Positions 25,168 through 33,997 of a DNA stretch of 64,000 nt are shown here, piece after piece. Numbering within the stretch: the stretch's first letter is position 1; each line of letters begins with the position of its first letter. Made by a program: the position numbers and the translations under genes. The stretch spans positions 79,165 to 143,164 of the forward strand of contig JAEDDG010000002.1 in the NCBI GenBank assembly GCA_016293865.1. The letters run 5' to 3'. The DNA is from Oscillospiraceae bacterium (GTDB lineage: Bacteria > Bacillota > Clostridia > Oscillospirales > Oscillospiraceae). The notes under the pieces were generated by a model, which had not been told where the DNA came from, made no database searches, and saw nothing but the letters and a program-made list of their open reading frames with translations.

Positions 25168-25604
25168 GAACGTTCAAAGGGCGTCCGGTCATTCCCGGAA
25201 CATGCACCGCAGAAGCGCTTGTCTCCCACGGCGGCTTCAATACGCTTGCAAGCTATCAGAAAAGCCTGATGTTCGGCGACAAAACTGCCAAATGCTCTGA
25301 CCAGAACAACGCCGACCTCTATCAGAAGCAGATGGCCGGCAAGGCGCTCTGTCTGCCGCAGACCATCGGCTCCACCACCGGCGGTTTTGTCATTTTTTCT
25401 GCGGCCTCCATGGGCCGCCAGCCGGCCTGCATGCTGTTTTCAAAAAGCATTGACTCACTGGCCGCCGCCGGCGCCATCCTGTCCTCTGTCTGGACAGACG
25501 CAAAAATGCCTGTTGTTGACAATCTCGGCGACGGGTTTCTCAAGCATGTCAAAACCGGCATGAAGATCTCCGTCTCTGAGGACGGCACAGTTACCGTTGA
25601 ATGA
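25164..25604 (+). CDS. aconitase X swivel subunit (DUF126)
   Basis: This 146-residue protein is the small swivelling domain that completes the aconitase X active site. It has the family pattern: an N-terminal KGRPVIPG strand, FGDKT, LCLPQTIGSTTGG with the conserved Ser-containing loop, and a C-terminal beta region. The ATG overlaps the stop of the catalytic subunit, and AGGAGG lies seven bases upstream inside that gene. A hairpin terminator lies about 90 bases after its stop, next to a phage relic. Confidence 0.92.
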   Translation: MRTFKGRPVIPGTCTAEALVSHGGFNTLASYQKSLMFGDKTAKCSDQNNADLYQKQMAGKALCLPQTIGSTTGGFVIFSAASMGRQPACMLFSKSIDSLAAAGAILSSVWTDAKMPVVDNLGDGFLKHVKTGMKISVSEDGTVTVE

Positions 25605-25691
25605 TGTCCTGTTTCCTGTTTAGTCTGTTTTCGGCAGCGCGGACAAGTTTCTGCCGCTGTTCTTACGGAATACCCGCAGATGCGTGAATTG

Positions 25692-25730
25692 AAAAGTGCC
25701 CGGACAGCTCCGTCTGCCCGGGCACTTTTA
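25692..25730 (+). terminator. terminator of the oxidoreductase-AcnX operon
   Basis: The arms AAAAGTGCCCGG and CCGGGCACTTTT form a 12-bp stem with a short loop. It touches the end of the phage scaffold fragment, which may mark the edge of the relic. Confidence 0.85.
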
Positions 25731-25823
25731 TCCGCCGTTCTCGGTCATGATGGCATCAATGGCACTCTTGGGCAGCTTTACGCCATCGCCCAGGTCCAGG
25801 CTCTCCAGAAATTCGCGTTTCAT
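25728..25823 (-). pseudogene. truncated phage scaffold protein (minor structural GP20-like), N-terminus only
   Basis: The 31-codon frame MKREFLESLDLGDG... matches the start of phage scaffolding proteins, including the AIDAIMTENG segment, and then stops. GAAAGGACC-type sequence lies just upstream. Normal scaffold proteins are about 150-200 residues, so the gene was cut here. It lies downstream of the minor capsid fragment, the normal order in siphophage head modules. Confidence 0.6.
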
Positions 25824-25884
25824 ATAGGTCCTTTCTCCGCTACGCTTTGATTACGGGGGTCGCTTCCCCTGCGGCGCGCTCCTT

Positions 25885-25900
25885 GTTACGCCCGGCGCAA
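25885..25900. repeat. 16-bp direct repeat GTTACGCCCGGCGCAA, left copy
   Basis: This is identical to 26919-26934, about 1 kb apart. The copies sit near the ends of the phage relic. The bases beyond them are similar for a few positions (AAGG-like) and then diverge. Confidence 0.7.
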
Positions 25901-25989
25901 AGGCTAAATTGGTATGAAAAAACCGCCCAGGGGGCGGTCATTCATCAAATATGGGCATAAGAAAACCGCCTTGCTTCCAGCTTGGCGGT

Positions 25990-26175
25990 TTAATCATTCC
26001 TGTGAAACTTGCATTCGTTGCAGATAGCAACATAGTTTTCATGCTTATAGATATCCTGCGGTGCGGTGTATTTCGGCGTGGTGCCCTCAACAACCATGTG
26101 GATGTCAAAACAGGTATCCATATCAATTTCACGATTGTCCATAAGTGGGCACTTTACCGGGTATTCAATATTCAT
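25990..26175 (-). CDS. small phage-type Cys-rich protein, relic
   Basis: The 61-residue protein has several cysteines, including a C-terminal CNEC. It overlaps the end of the minor capsid fragment by 11 bases. Small proteins of this kind often sit between the minor capsid and scaffold genes of temperate siphophages. It looks intact, but its neighbours are broken, so it is probably not serving a phage. Confidence 0.5.
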   Translation of the reverse strand: MNIEYPVKCPLMDNREIDMDTCFDIHMVVEGTTPKYTAPQDIYKHENYVAICNECKFHRND

Positions 26176-26896
26176 ACTTTTTTAGCACCTCCAGAAATGC
26201 TATCGTTTTTTCATCGTATTGCTCTGCGGAGTAGGCTGTTCGTATGTAGCGCCCCGCATTATTCACATACGCAGCGCCCAATCTGCTGTAATAGCGCTCA
26301 TACTGGCCGCCCCAAACGGTAACAGATACCATTGCTGACCGAATATACCCTTTTGCCTGTTCTTCACTGACATGATGCTCTCTGTCCGCATTGATATGTG
26401 TATTATCAAAACCAAGGCTTTCGACATCAATTTGCTGCGCGGGAAAATGAATAACCGCCGCCTTTGGGACTGCACCTGTTGACTTGAGCTCTGCCACCAT
26501 TGTATCATAACGCTGCTTTTCTGCAAGCGCTTTTTCGTACTTTTTGGTGTCTGCTCTGGCGCTGGCCGCTTGGCTGCGGCCCCACCCGGCGATGTACTCT
26601 CGCTCGGCCTGGCGTTTGAGCCCGGTCTGGTTGATGAAGTCTTTTTGCACACCCTGCCATCTGGCAATTTTGGCGGCGCTCTCCGTTGTGTCCAGCCCTG
26701 CGGCTTTCATGGCCACATTTTCCCGCTTCCATCGGCGCAGGCTGCGCTCAATGCTGCGCTGCTGCTGCAGGGCCTCATACTCGGTCATTTTCCGGCCGTT
26801 GTACTCATAATTCCTGGCCTCATAGCTGTCCAGCAGCTCCTTGGAGTAGGTCCGGGGCATACCCTCAATGTATGGACGGAAAGAGTGATTGCAATT
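26165..26896 (-). pseudogene. phage minor capsid protein 2, C-terminal fragment
   Basis: The C-terminal half of a Phage_min_cap2-type protein is readable. It begins with CNHSFRPYIEGMPRTYSK, runs through a helical, Lys/Arg-rich middle, and ends with the conserved FDNTHINADREHHVS and YVNNAGRYIRTAY stretches. Directly upstream of CNH the frame meets a stop (26897-26899), so the N-terminal part of the gene has been deleted. A shorter intact frame starts at 26860. Together with the scaffold fragment this marks a small decayed prophage head module. Confidence 0.7.
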
Positions 26897-27232
26897 TCAG
26901 CCGCCCAGCCCCGCCCCGGTTACGCCCGGCGCAAGGGAAAAAGGTATTTGTCACTTTTTCTCACTTTTCAGAAGCGTAAGCCCATTATCTGAAAAAATAA
27001 ATTTCATTTTATCACAGCAAATCAAGGATACCATTTGTCGGCCTGCGCCCGTGCCATCTCCCGCCGCACAATGCCGCAGCTTTCCGGCATATCCGGAAAA
27101 CAGGCAAAAAATCGTCGCTTTTCCGTAATCCGCTCAATCCGGGACACTGGAATTTGTCACAAATTGCGGATTGAAATTTAATCCAAACCAGTGTAAGCTC
27201 TGTTCGCATAGCGATGATATGAGGTGATTCTC
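26897..27232. other. intergenic region before the MATE gene
   Basis: No gene is supported. The left part is the edge of the phage relic with the 16-bp repeat. The right part should hold the MATE promoter: a TTGAAA near 27168 is a candidate -35, but no good -10 box follows. A small inverted repeat (GGATT/AATCC, about 27164-27180) surrounds it. Confidence 0.5.
26919..26934. repeat. 16-bp direct repeat GTTACGCCCGGCGCAA, right copy
   Basis: This is identical to 25885-25900 and lies just outside the broken end of the minor capsid fragment. Confidence 0.7.
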
Positions 27233-28657
27233 TTGAAAAAATCAGTAACCAAAGATATGACCTCCGGTCCTCCCATGAAGCTGCTGCTTGGCTTTATGCT
27301 GCCGCTGACATTCGGGCTTTTGTTCCAGCAGTTTTACAATATGGTGGACACCATTGTTGTCGGAAATTTTCTGGGCGTTAACGCGCTGGCCGGCGTCGGT
27401 TCAACCGGATCCATCAATTTTCTGGTGCTCGGCTTCTGCTCCGGCGTCTGCGCGGGCTTTGCCATTCCAGTTGCTCAGAAATTCGGACAGAAGGATTATG
27501 TCAATCTCAGAAAATATGTTGCCAACACTCTGTACCTGGGTGCAGCCTTTGCCCTGGTTCTCACATTGGCCACCACCTTACTGTGCGGCGATATTCTGCG
27601 TCTGATGGATACAAAGGCGGACTTTTATCATGAAGCATATGACTATATCTTTGTGATCTTTCTGGGCATTCCAGCCATGATCCTGTACAATCTGCTCTCA
27701 GGTATTCTCCGGTCCCTCGGCAATTCCAGAGCTCCTCTGTATTTTCTGCTTCTGTCATCCGGACTGAATATTGTGCTGGACCTCGTCAGCGTGGGCCTGC
27801 TGGGTATGGGCGTTGAAGGTCCTGCCTGGGCAACTGTCATCAGTCAGGGGATCTGCGGCGTGCTTTGTCTGGTGTACATCGTAAAAAAATTTGATATTCT
27901 TAAAATGCTGCCCGGCGAGACGCGGCCAAGTGCGCCGCATATGAAGAGATTGTGCGCCATGGGTATCCCCATGGGGCTGCAGTATTCCATCACCGCCATC
28001 GGCTGTATCGTGATTCAGGCCGCTACCAACGGCCTGGGCACTGTGGCAGTGGCCTCTGTCGCTGCAGGCGGGAAGGTCAGCCAGTTATTCTGCGCGCCGA
28101 TGGATGCGCTTGGCACAACTGCCGCCACATACGCCGGGCAAAACGTCGGTGCGCTTCGTCTGGACCGCGTCCGGCAGGGATTGAAGGACTGTCTGATCAT
28201 CGGCATCAGCTATGCTCTGCTTTCGTTTGTGGTCATCCGGTTTTTCGGCACCGGCCTCGCATCCATGTTTCTGGATGAAAATGAGCCGGAAATCGTGCGG
28301 CAGGTGCTTGTCAATGCACAGCAGTACCAGGTCACCAACAGCGCCATGTATATTCCTCTGATTTTCATCTACGTGTACCGCTTTACAATCCAGGGTCTTG
28401 GCTTTTCACCGCACGCCATCTTCGCCGGAGCCTTTGAAATGGCGGCACGCTGCGTGGTCGGCCTTTTCATGGTCCCCGTGCTGGGCTTTACCGCTATCTG
28501 CTGGGCCAATCCCATCGCATGGATTGCCGGGGATCTGTTCCTTGTCCCCTGCTACCATTATGTGATGCACCGACTGAGACGCATGTATCCCGGCGCCATG
28601 GACAGAGGCAGGATCCCGTCCGGCCCTGCCGTAATGAAAATGCAGGAAAATGAATAG
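27233..28657 (+). CDS. MATE family efflux transporter
   Basis: MATE proteins export cationic drugs and metabolites using sodium or proton gradients. The 474-residue protein has 12 hydrophobic segments in two homologous halves and the typical start region MTSGPPMKLLLGFMLPL, followed by YNMVDTIVVGNFLG. The TTG at 27233 is chosen because GAGGTG lies six bases upstream; a GTG at 27224 lies inside that SD. It is monocistronic and ends in a hairpin shared with ftsK. The substrate is unknown. Confidence 0.92.
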   Translation: MKKSVTKDMTSGPPMKLLLGFMLPLTFGLLFQQFYNMVDTIVVGNFLGVNALAGVGSTGSINFLVLGFCSGVCAGFAIPVAQKFGQKDYVNLRKYVANTLYLGAAFALVLTLATTLLCGDILRLMDTKADFYHEAYDYIFVIFLGIPAMILYNLLSGILRSLGNSRAPLYFLLLSSGLNIVLDLVSVGLLGMGVEGPAWATVISQGICGVLCLVYIVKKFDILKMLPGETRPSAPHMKRLCAMGIPMGLQYSITAIGCIVIQAATNGLGTVAVASVAAGGKVSQLFCAPMDALGTTAATYAGQNVGALRLDRVRQGLKDCLIIGISYALLSFVVIRFFGTGLASMFLDENEPEIVRQVLVNAQQYQVTNSAMYIPLIFIYVYRFTIQGLGFSPHAIFAGAFEMAARCVVGLFMVPVLGFTAICWANPIAWIAGDLFLVPCYHYVMHRLRRMYPGAMDRGRIPSGPAVMKMQENE

Positions 28658-28707
28658 ATTCCGGCCACGCGTCACCCATTTTTCGGGTTTACGTCGCGGA
28701 CTGCAGA

Positions 28708-28745
28708 AAGAGCCCGCTGGCTGTTCACACAGACAGCAGGCTCTT
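28708..28745. terminator. terminator between the MATE gene and ftsK
   Basis: AAGAGCC pairs with GGCTCTT, and further inner pairs form an imperfect stem. It lies between two convergent genes. Confidence 0.6.
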
Positions 28746-28793
28746 CTTTCGTTCATTTACCAAAAACATGCATGAGGAAATGCGCATTCCCCG

Positions 28794-31544
28794 CTATTCT
28801 TCATTCTCTCCGTCCCCCTGCGGAAACAGATCGTCTGCGGAATACATGGTCTGCTGCATATTCTCCTCGCCGCTTCCGGACCTGGAAACGGGCGCGGTTC
28901 CCTGTACATAGCGCATCTCTGCCCACTGGTCTTTGGTGATCAGAATCTGGCGCGGCTTTGACCCCTCAAAGGGTCCGACTATTCCGCGCTCCTCCATCTG
29001 ATCCACAATGCGCGCAGCACGGGAATAACCAAGCTTCAGTCTCCGCTGCAGCATGGATACAGACGCCTGTCCTGTCTCCAGAATCACGTCAACAGCCTGG
29101 GGCAGCAGCTCATCCCCCGTATCTTCTTTCTCCTCGCGCGCAGACGGCGCCGAACCCGATTTCTTGTCCTCGGCTGCACGCTCAATCTGATCCATGACAT
29201 CTTCCGCATAATTGGCCGTCGCGCTCTTTTTGACAAATTCAACGATGCTCTCGCGCTCCTCGTCGGACACCCAGGTTCCCTGGATACGCGCCGGCTTTGA
29301 CGTACCGATCGGCGCAAACAGCATGTCGCCGTTGCCCACAAGCTTGTCCGCATTGCCGCCGGCGTCCAGAATGATCCGCGATTCCAGTGCGGACGAAACC
29401 TTCAGCGCGATGCGCGAAGGGATGTTGGCCTTCATCAGGCCGGTAATCACGTCTGCTCTCGGGCTCTGCGTCGCAATTACAAGATGTACGCCGGCTGCAC
29501 GGCCCATCTGTGCCACACGGCAGATGGATTCCTCCACCTCCTTGGCAGCCACAAGCATCAGGTCGGCCAGCTCATCAATCACAACAACAATGCGCGGAAG
29601 TGTTTTCAGCTCCTCATCCTTTTCAGCAAGGGCATTATAGGACTTGATGTCGCGCGCGCCGGTTTCCGAAAAGAGCCGGTAACGCTTCATCATCTCGACA
29701 ATAGCCCACTGCAGCGCGCCGGCGGCCTTTTTTGCCTCAGTCACAACAGGCACGAGCAGATGCGGAATGCCGTTGTAAATCTTGAACTCCACCATTTTGG
29801 GGTCAATCATGATAAACTTCACTTCGTCCGGCGTCGCCTTGTACATGATGCTGAGAATCATGGAGTTCAGACACACTGACTTACCGGAGCCGGTCGTACC
29901 GGCGACAAGCAGGTGCGGAAGCTTTGAAATGTTCCCGACAATCGCCTCACCGCTGATGTTCTTGCCGATGGCAAAGGTCAGCTTGGACGTCGAATTGCGG
30001 AATTCAGGCGAGTCAATGATGTCACGCAGATAGACCTTGCTGATCAGCTTGTTCGGCACTTCTATGCCGACGGTGGAAATCTTGTTGGGAATGGCGGCAA
30101 TGCGCACGCCGCTCGCTCCAAGCGCAAGCGCAATATCATCCGAAAGATTGGTCAGCTTGTTCAGCTTGACGCCGACCTCAAGCTCCATTTCATAGCGTGT
30201 AACCGACGGTCCGCGTACAATATTCGAAATGCTGGCGTTGATTCCAAAGCTGTGCAGCGTATTTTCAAGACGCTGCTTGTTCATGCGCGTCTCTTCCCGT
30301 CCGTCTGTCTGCGGCTCTCCGCCGCCTCCGCTGAGCAGGGACAACGGCGGGAACACGTAATCCGTCTTATGGTCATCGGTCTGCGGAACCTGCAGCTCAG
30401 GAATCGGCGTACGGTCCGGCTTTGAACGCGCCGGCTCCTTCCGCACTGCCGCTGCAGGCTGGGACACGTGGATTTCCGTCTCCGGTACAGTTTCCTCAGC
30501 GTCCGCCTGGGGCAGATCCCGTTCGCGGACAGGATGCGTCTGCTCCTCGTTTTGCTGCGCCTGCGCAGGTCCGGCGGAAGCGGCCGCTGCGGGCTGCTCC
30601 GCTTCCTCTCTGGCCAGCGCCCTGGCCGCCTGCTTGCGGCGCAGGTAATCCCGGGTCAGAATCATATCGTCAGGAATGTCATCATTCCGGGCCGGCGCCG
30701 GCTCTGCGGAAATGTACTGGTCCGGTGTGGTAACACGCGGCTTCCGGTTGAAAAACGACTTTTTTTCCTCCTTCTGCTCCTGCACAGGCGCAGAGGCCTC
30801 TGTCTGCACATCGTCCAGAGGAATATCAATGCTTGACCGCCGCTGCTGGCGCTGCTGTACCTGCGGCGTCTGGGCAGCCGGCTGGTTCCGCACCTTTGTC
30901 TGCTGCGGCTGGACATATTCCGGTTCCGGCTCCGGCTCGTACGGCGTAAATTTATGTTCCCGAATGCTGCAGTAAATTTCTTCAACTGTCTTATTGAAGA
31001 CCATCAGCAGCAGGAATATGGCAAACAGCACATATGTGACTGCCGCGCCGGCCTTGGAGAATCCGCGAAACAGCAGCGCTGACAGAACGCCGGCCAAAAC
31101 GCCGCCGCCCCTGAGTTCCATACCGTCTGACCACAAAAGCGTGAACAATCCGCTGGTCAGGGCATATTTCTGCGGATCGGTAAACAATTGATACAGGCCG
31201 CCTGCAACCAGAGGCAGCAGAAGCGCACAGACAAGCCGCCACAGGACAGGACGCCCATGGTGGAACATCAGCACAGCGGATGCCAGCAGAAGCGCAAACG
31301 GCACAGCGTAAAAGCCCCAGCCGAAAAGGCCCTTCAGCAGGCTGCAGAAAAAGTTGATTACCGTTCCGTCGCTGTTTCCAAAACCGAGAAACAGGAAAAA
31401 GGCCAGCAGCAGACAGACAAACGCGCCGATTTCCCTGCGCTTCGGCGCAGGCGCGGGTTTTGTCTGTTTTGTTGACTTTTTCTTTCCGCCCGCGGCCGGC
31501 CTGGAGCTGCGGCTTTTCGTGCCGGCCGTCTTTTTTTGTGCCAT
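28794..31544 (-). CDS. ftsK: DNA translocase FtsK/SpoIIIE
   Basis: FtsK/SpoIIIE pumps chromosomal DNA through the division or sporulation septum. The 916-residue protein has a basic N-terminus, four membrane helices (about residues 40-190), a long Gln/Pro/Glu-rich linker (about 205-400), the RecA-like motor with Walker A GTTGSGKS (about 550), and the C-terminal gamma winged helix (LGYSRAARIVDQMEERGIVG) that reads the orientation sequences. GAGGTG precedes the ATG. It is the second gene after uppP. In a spore former it may serve as the SpoIIIE function; another copy elsewhere cannot be ruled out. Confidence 0.95.
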   Translation of the reverse strand: MAQKKTAGTKSRSSRPAAGGKKKSTKQTKPAPAPKRREIGAFVCLLLAFFLFLGFGNSDGTVINFFCSLLKGLFGWGFYAVPFALLLASAVLMFHHGRPVLWRLVCALLLPLVAGGLYQLFTDPQKYALTSGLFTLLWSDGMELRGGGVLAGVLSALLFRGFSKAGAAVTYVLFAIFLLLMVFNKTVEEIYCSIREHKFTPYEPEPEPEYVQPQQTKVRNQPAAQTPQVQQRQQRRSSIDIPLDDVQTEASAPVQEQKEEKKSFFNRKPRVTTPDQYISAEPAPARNDDIPDDMILTRDYLRRKQAARALAREEAEQPAAAASAGPAQAQQNEEQTHPVRERDLPQADAEETVPETEIHVSQPAAAVRKEPARSKPDRTPIPELQVPQTDDHKTDYVFPPLSLLSGGGGEPQTDGREETRMNKQRLENTLHSFGINASISNIVRGPSVTRYEMELEVGVKLNKLTNLSDDIALALGASGVRIAAIPNKISTVGIEVPNKLISKVYLRDIIDSPEFRNSTSKLTFAIGKNISGEAIVGNISKLPHLLVAGTTGSGKSVCLNSMILSIMYKATPDEVKFIMIDPKMVEFKIYNGIPHLLVPVVTEAKKAAGALQWAIVEMMKRYRLFSETGARDIKSYNALAEKDEELKTLPRIVVVIDELADLMLVAAKEVEESICRVAQMGRAAGVHLVIATQSPRADVITGLMKANIPSRIALKVSSALESRIILDAGGNADKLVGNGDMLFAPIGTSKPARIQGTWVSDEERESIVEFVKKSATANYAEDVMDQIERAAEDKKSGSAPSAREEKEDTGDELLPQAVDVILETGQASVSMLQRRLKLGYSRAARIVDQMEERGIVGPFEGSKPRQILITKDQWAEMRYVQGTAPVSRSGSGEENMQQTMYSADDLFPQGDGENEE

Positions 31545-31556
31545 GAACAGTTCACC

Positions 31557-32396
31557 TCATATAAAAATGGAAGCCACAAGCGTCACAGCGCCTATCGCCC
31601 AGCAATAATATGCAAACTTTCCAAACTTGTTGCTGTCCACAAGTTTTCTGACCAACCTGATTGCAAAATATCCGGTCACAGCTGCGACTGCCATACCGAT
31701 CAGATAAACCGGCATGAGCTTCCAGTTGATGCCGGCACGCACCGCGTCAAAAAACGTGACAAGCAGTGAACCCAAAACAGCCGGCAATGAAAGCAGGAAC
31801 GAAAAACGGACGGCAAAGCTTCTCTTATATCCGCGGGAGAGCCCGACGGCAATGGTCGTCCCGGAGCGCGAAAGGCCGGGGATCACCGCGATTGCCTGTG
31901 CAAGGCCGACGACAAATGCATCCGCCACGCGGGAGGTTTTTTCGCTCTTGCGGCCGACAATCAGCCGGTCGGAGGCATAGAGCAGTCCGCCTGTCACCAG
32001 AAGTGCGAGACCGATAAACCACATCTTTCCGTAGAGCACCTCCAGACGGCTGTGGAACGGAACCACAAACAGGAGCGGAACCGTGCCGATGATGATCAGA
32101 ATCAAAAGACGCACAGAAGGCGACAGACGGCCGAAATCATCTTTTCCGCCGTCTCCGCGGCCGGTGATAAAATCGGAGGTCTGCCGGAACATGTCCGCAA
32201 TATCCTTGCGGTAAGTGACAATCACCGCAATCAGCGTTCCGACATGCAGCAGCACATCAAAGAAAAGATGATCAGCCTCGCTGTACTGCAGTTTGAACAG
32301 ATTTTGCAGAATCGACAGATGTCCCGAGCTGGAGACCGGCAAAAACTCAGTCACCCCCTGGACGATGCCGAGCAAAATCGCCATGAATACCGACAT
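31557..32396 (-). CDS. uppP: undecaprenyl-diphosphatase UppP (BacA)
   Basis: UppP dephosphorylates undecaprenyl diphosphate to recycle the wall-glycan lipid carrier and can give bacitracin tolerance. The 279-residue membrane protein has both signature blocks: EFLPVSSSGHL (E17 and H26) and the GLSRSGTTI motif in the second half. GGGAGGG precedes the ATG. It is 12 bases upstream of ftsK, and a plausible promoter lies about 130 bases before it. Confidence 0.97.
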   Translation of the reverse strand: MSVFMAILLGIVQGVTEFLPVSSSGHLSILQNLFKLQYSEADHLFFDVLLHVGTLIAVIVTYRKDIADMFRQTSDFITGRGDGGKDDFGRLSPSVRLLILIIIGTVPLLFVVPFHSRLEVLYGKMWFIGLALLVTGGLLYASDRLIVGRKSEKTSRVADAFVVGLAQAIAVIPGLSRSGTTIAVGLSRGYKRSFAVRFSFLLSLPAVLGSLLVTFFDAVRAGINWKLMPVYLIGMAVAAVTGYFAIRLVRKLVDSNKFGKFAYYCWAIGAVTLVASIFI

Positions 32397-32522
32397 TTTG
32401 CTCCCTCCCCGTTCAGAATGGCCAAAAGCGCGTCATATTGGCAAAAGAAGCCCGTTTTGCAGCGGATACTGCTCAAAAGTGCCGCGCAGAAATCATTGCA
32501 AAATACTGACAGCTTTAATTGT

Positions 32523-32551
32523 ATCATACCATAGCTGTGCGAAGATTTCCA
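32523..32551 (-). promoter_or_regulatory. predicted promoter of uppP-ftsK
   Basis: TGGAAA and TATGAT are separated by 17 bases, with an extended TGG before the -10 box. Confidence 0.55.
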
Positions 32552-32579
32552 CAAAAATCTGTATAATCCAGACAAAAGC

Positions 32580-32606
32580 GCCGGGACAGCGCAATGCTGT
32601 CCCGGC
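32580..32606 (-). terminator. terminator of the prfA-tsaC-coaE-M18 operon
   Basis: A perfect 11-bp stem (GCCGGGACAGC with GCTGTCCCGGC) has a 5-nt loop. On the minus strand GCTTTTGTC follows. It lies 14 bases past the M18 peptidase stop. Confidence 0.85.
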
Positions 32607-32620
32607 AGAATACTGAGAAT

Positions 32621-33997
32621 TTATTTTGAGGCATAAAGCGCCTTTATGCCCTTATAAGTCATATAGCAGTCCAGTTTTGCAACAACTTCAAACGGAGAAT
32701 GCATGGATAAAACCGGAACGCCTGCGTCGATGGTCACAAGGTTGCGCACAGACATATACGCTGCCACAGTGCCGCCGCCGCCCTGATCCACCTTGCCAAG
32801 TTCGCACATCTGCCAGATGACGCCGGCATCGTCAAACATTCTGCGCAGTTTGGCCACAACTTCCGCGGGCGCGTCGTTCGCACCGGATTTTCCGTGGGCG
32901 CCTGTAAACTTGCATACGCCGATGCCGTAATTGATTTTTGCGTTGTTGCGCTTTTCAAATGCCTCCGGATAATTGGGGTCAAAGGCTGCCGTGACATCCG
33001 CAGAAATGCAGTAGGAGCGCTCCAGGCAGTGGCGCAGCTTCACACCCTGGCAGTCGCACATGTCCTCCAGGAAGCACTCAAACGCATAGGATTTCATGCC
33101 GGTCACGCCGACAGAGCCGATTTCTTCCTTATCGGCCAGAATGCAGACCGCGGTCTTTTCAGGGTTTTCAACCTCCAGAATGGCCTGGAGCTCCGCAAAT
33201 GCGCAGACGCGGTCGTCATGGCCGTATGCGCCGATCAGTGACCGGTCAAACCCGATGTCACGTGCATTTGCCGCAGGAACAGCTTCCAGCTCGGCAGAAA
33301 TCAGATCCGCCTCAGTAATCCCGTATTTTTCGTGGATCAGGCGCAGGACAGACGCCTTCACGCGTTCCTTTTCACTGCCCTCTTCCGGCCAGCTGCCTGC
33401 AAGGATATTCAGGTTCTCGCCCGTGAATGCCTCGCCCAGCGTTTTCTTGTTCTGATCAGCAGCCAGATGCGGCAGGAGATCCGTAATGCAAAACAGCGGA
33501 TCGCCCGGATCGCTGCCAATCTTCACGTCAATCGATGTGCCGTCCTTCAGCGCAATCGTACCGTGCAGCTCCAGCGGCACCGTTACCCACTGGTATTTGC
33601 GCACGCCGCCGTAATAATGCGTCTTAAGCATGGCAATCTCGCTGTCTTCATACAGCGGGAGCTGCTTCAGATCCAGACGCGGCGCATCCACATGCGCAGC
33701 GGCAATATTCGCGCCCTCTGCCAGAGACTTTTTGCCGACCACTGCAAAAATAACGGCTTTCCCGTGAATATTTCTGTAAATTTTATCGCCGGCCGATACT
33801 TTCAGCCCGCGGGAGAAAGGCCGGAAGCCCTTCTTTTCCGCCAGGCGGATCGCCTCTTTTACCGCTTCCCGTTCAATTTTGGACGCATCCAGATACTGCT
33901 TGTACGCGTCGCAATACGCCTCGCACTTTGCCTTTTCCTGTGCGTTCATGAGATCTGCCGCATGTTTCTGCACATAAGCCAATTCCCGTTCAGACAT
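32621..33997 (-). CDS. M18 family aminopeptidase
   Basis: M18 enzymes are dodecameric zinc aminopeptidases that trim N-terminal residues from peptides in the cytoplasm. The 458-residue protein has the expected length and ligand motifs: AAHVDAPR (H102, D104), GHDDR, ADKEEIGS (the Glu pair), and a late MHSPFEV His. AGGAGG precedes the ATG, which overlaps the end of coaE by eight bases. It is the last gene of a four-gene operon with prfA, tsaC and coaE; the link to those genes looks like shared expression rather than pathway. Confidence 0.95.
   Translation of the reverse strand: MSERELAYVQKHAADLMNAQEKAKCEAYCDAYKQYLDASKIEREAVKEAIRLAEKKGFRPFSRGLKVSAGDKIYRNIHGKAVIFAVVGKKSLAEGANIAAAHVDAPRLDLKQLPLYEDSEIAMLKTHYYGGVRKYQWVTVPLELHGTIALKDGTSIDVKIGSDPGDPLFCITDLLPHLAADQNKKTLGEAFTGENLNILAGSWPEEGSEKERVKASVLRLIHEKYGITEADLISAELEAVPAANARDIGFDRSLIGAYGHDDRVCAFAELQAILEVENPEKTAVCILADKEEIGSVGVTGMKSYAFECFLEDMCDCQGVKLRHCLERSYCISADVTAAFDPNYPEAFEKRNNAKINYGIGVCKFTGAHGKSGANDAPAEVVAKLRRMFDDAGVIWQMCELGKVDQGGGGTVAAYMSVRNLVTIDAGVPVLSMHSPFEVVAKLDCYMTYKGIKALYASK

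Noticed and set aside
25885..26934. 16-bp direct repeat as prophage attachment sites
   Set aside because: No integrase remains, the copies are not at the exact broken ends, and such repeats can be native to the phage genome. It is kept as a repeat only.
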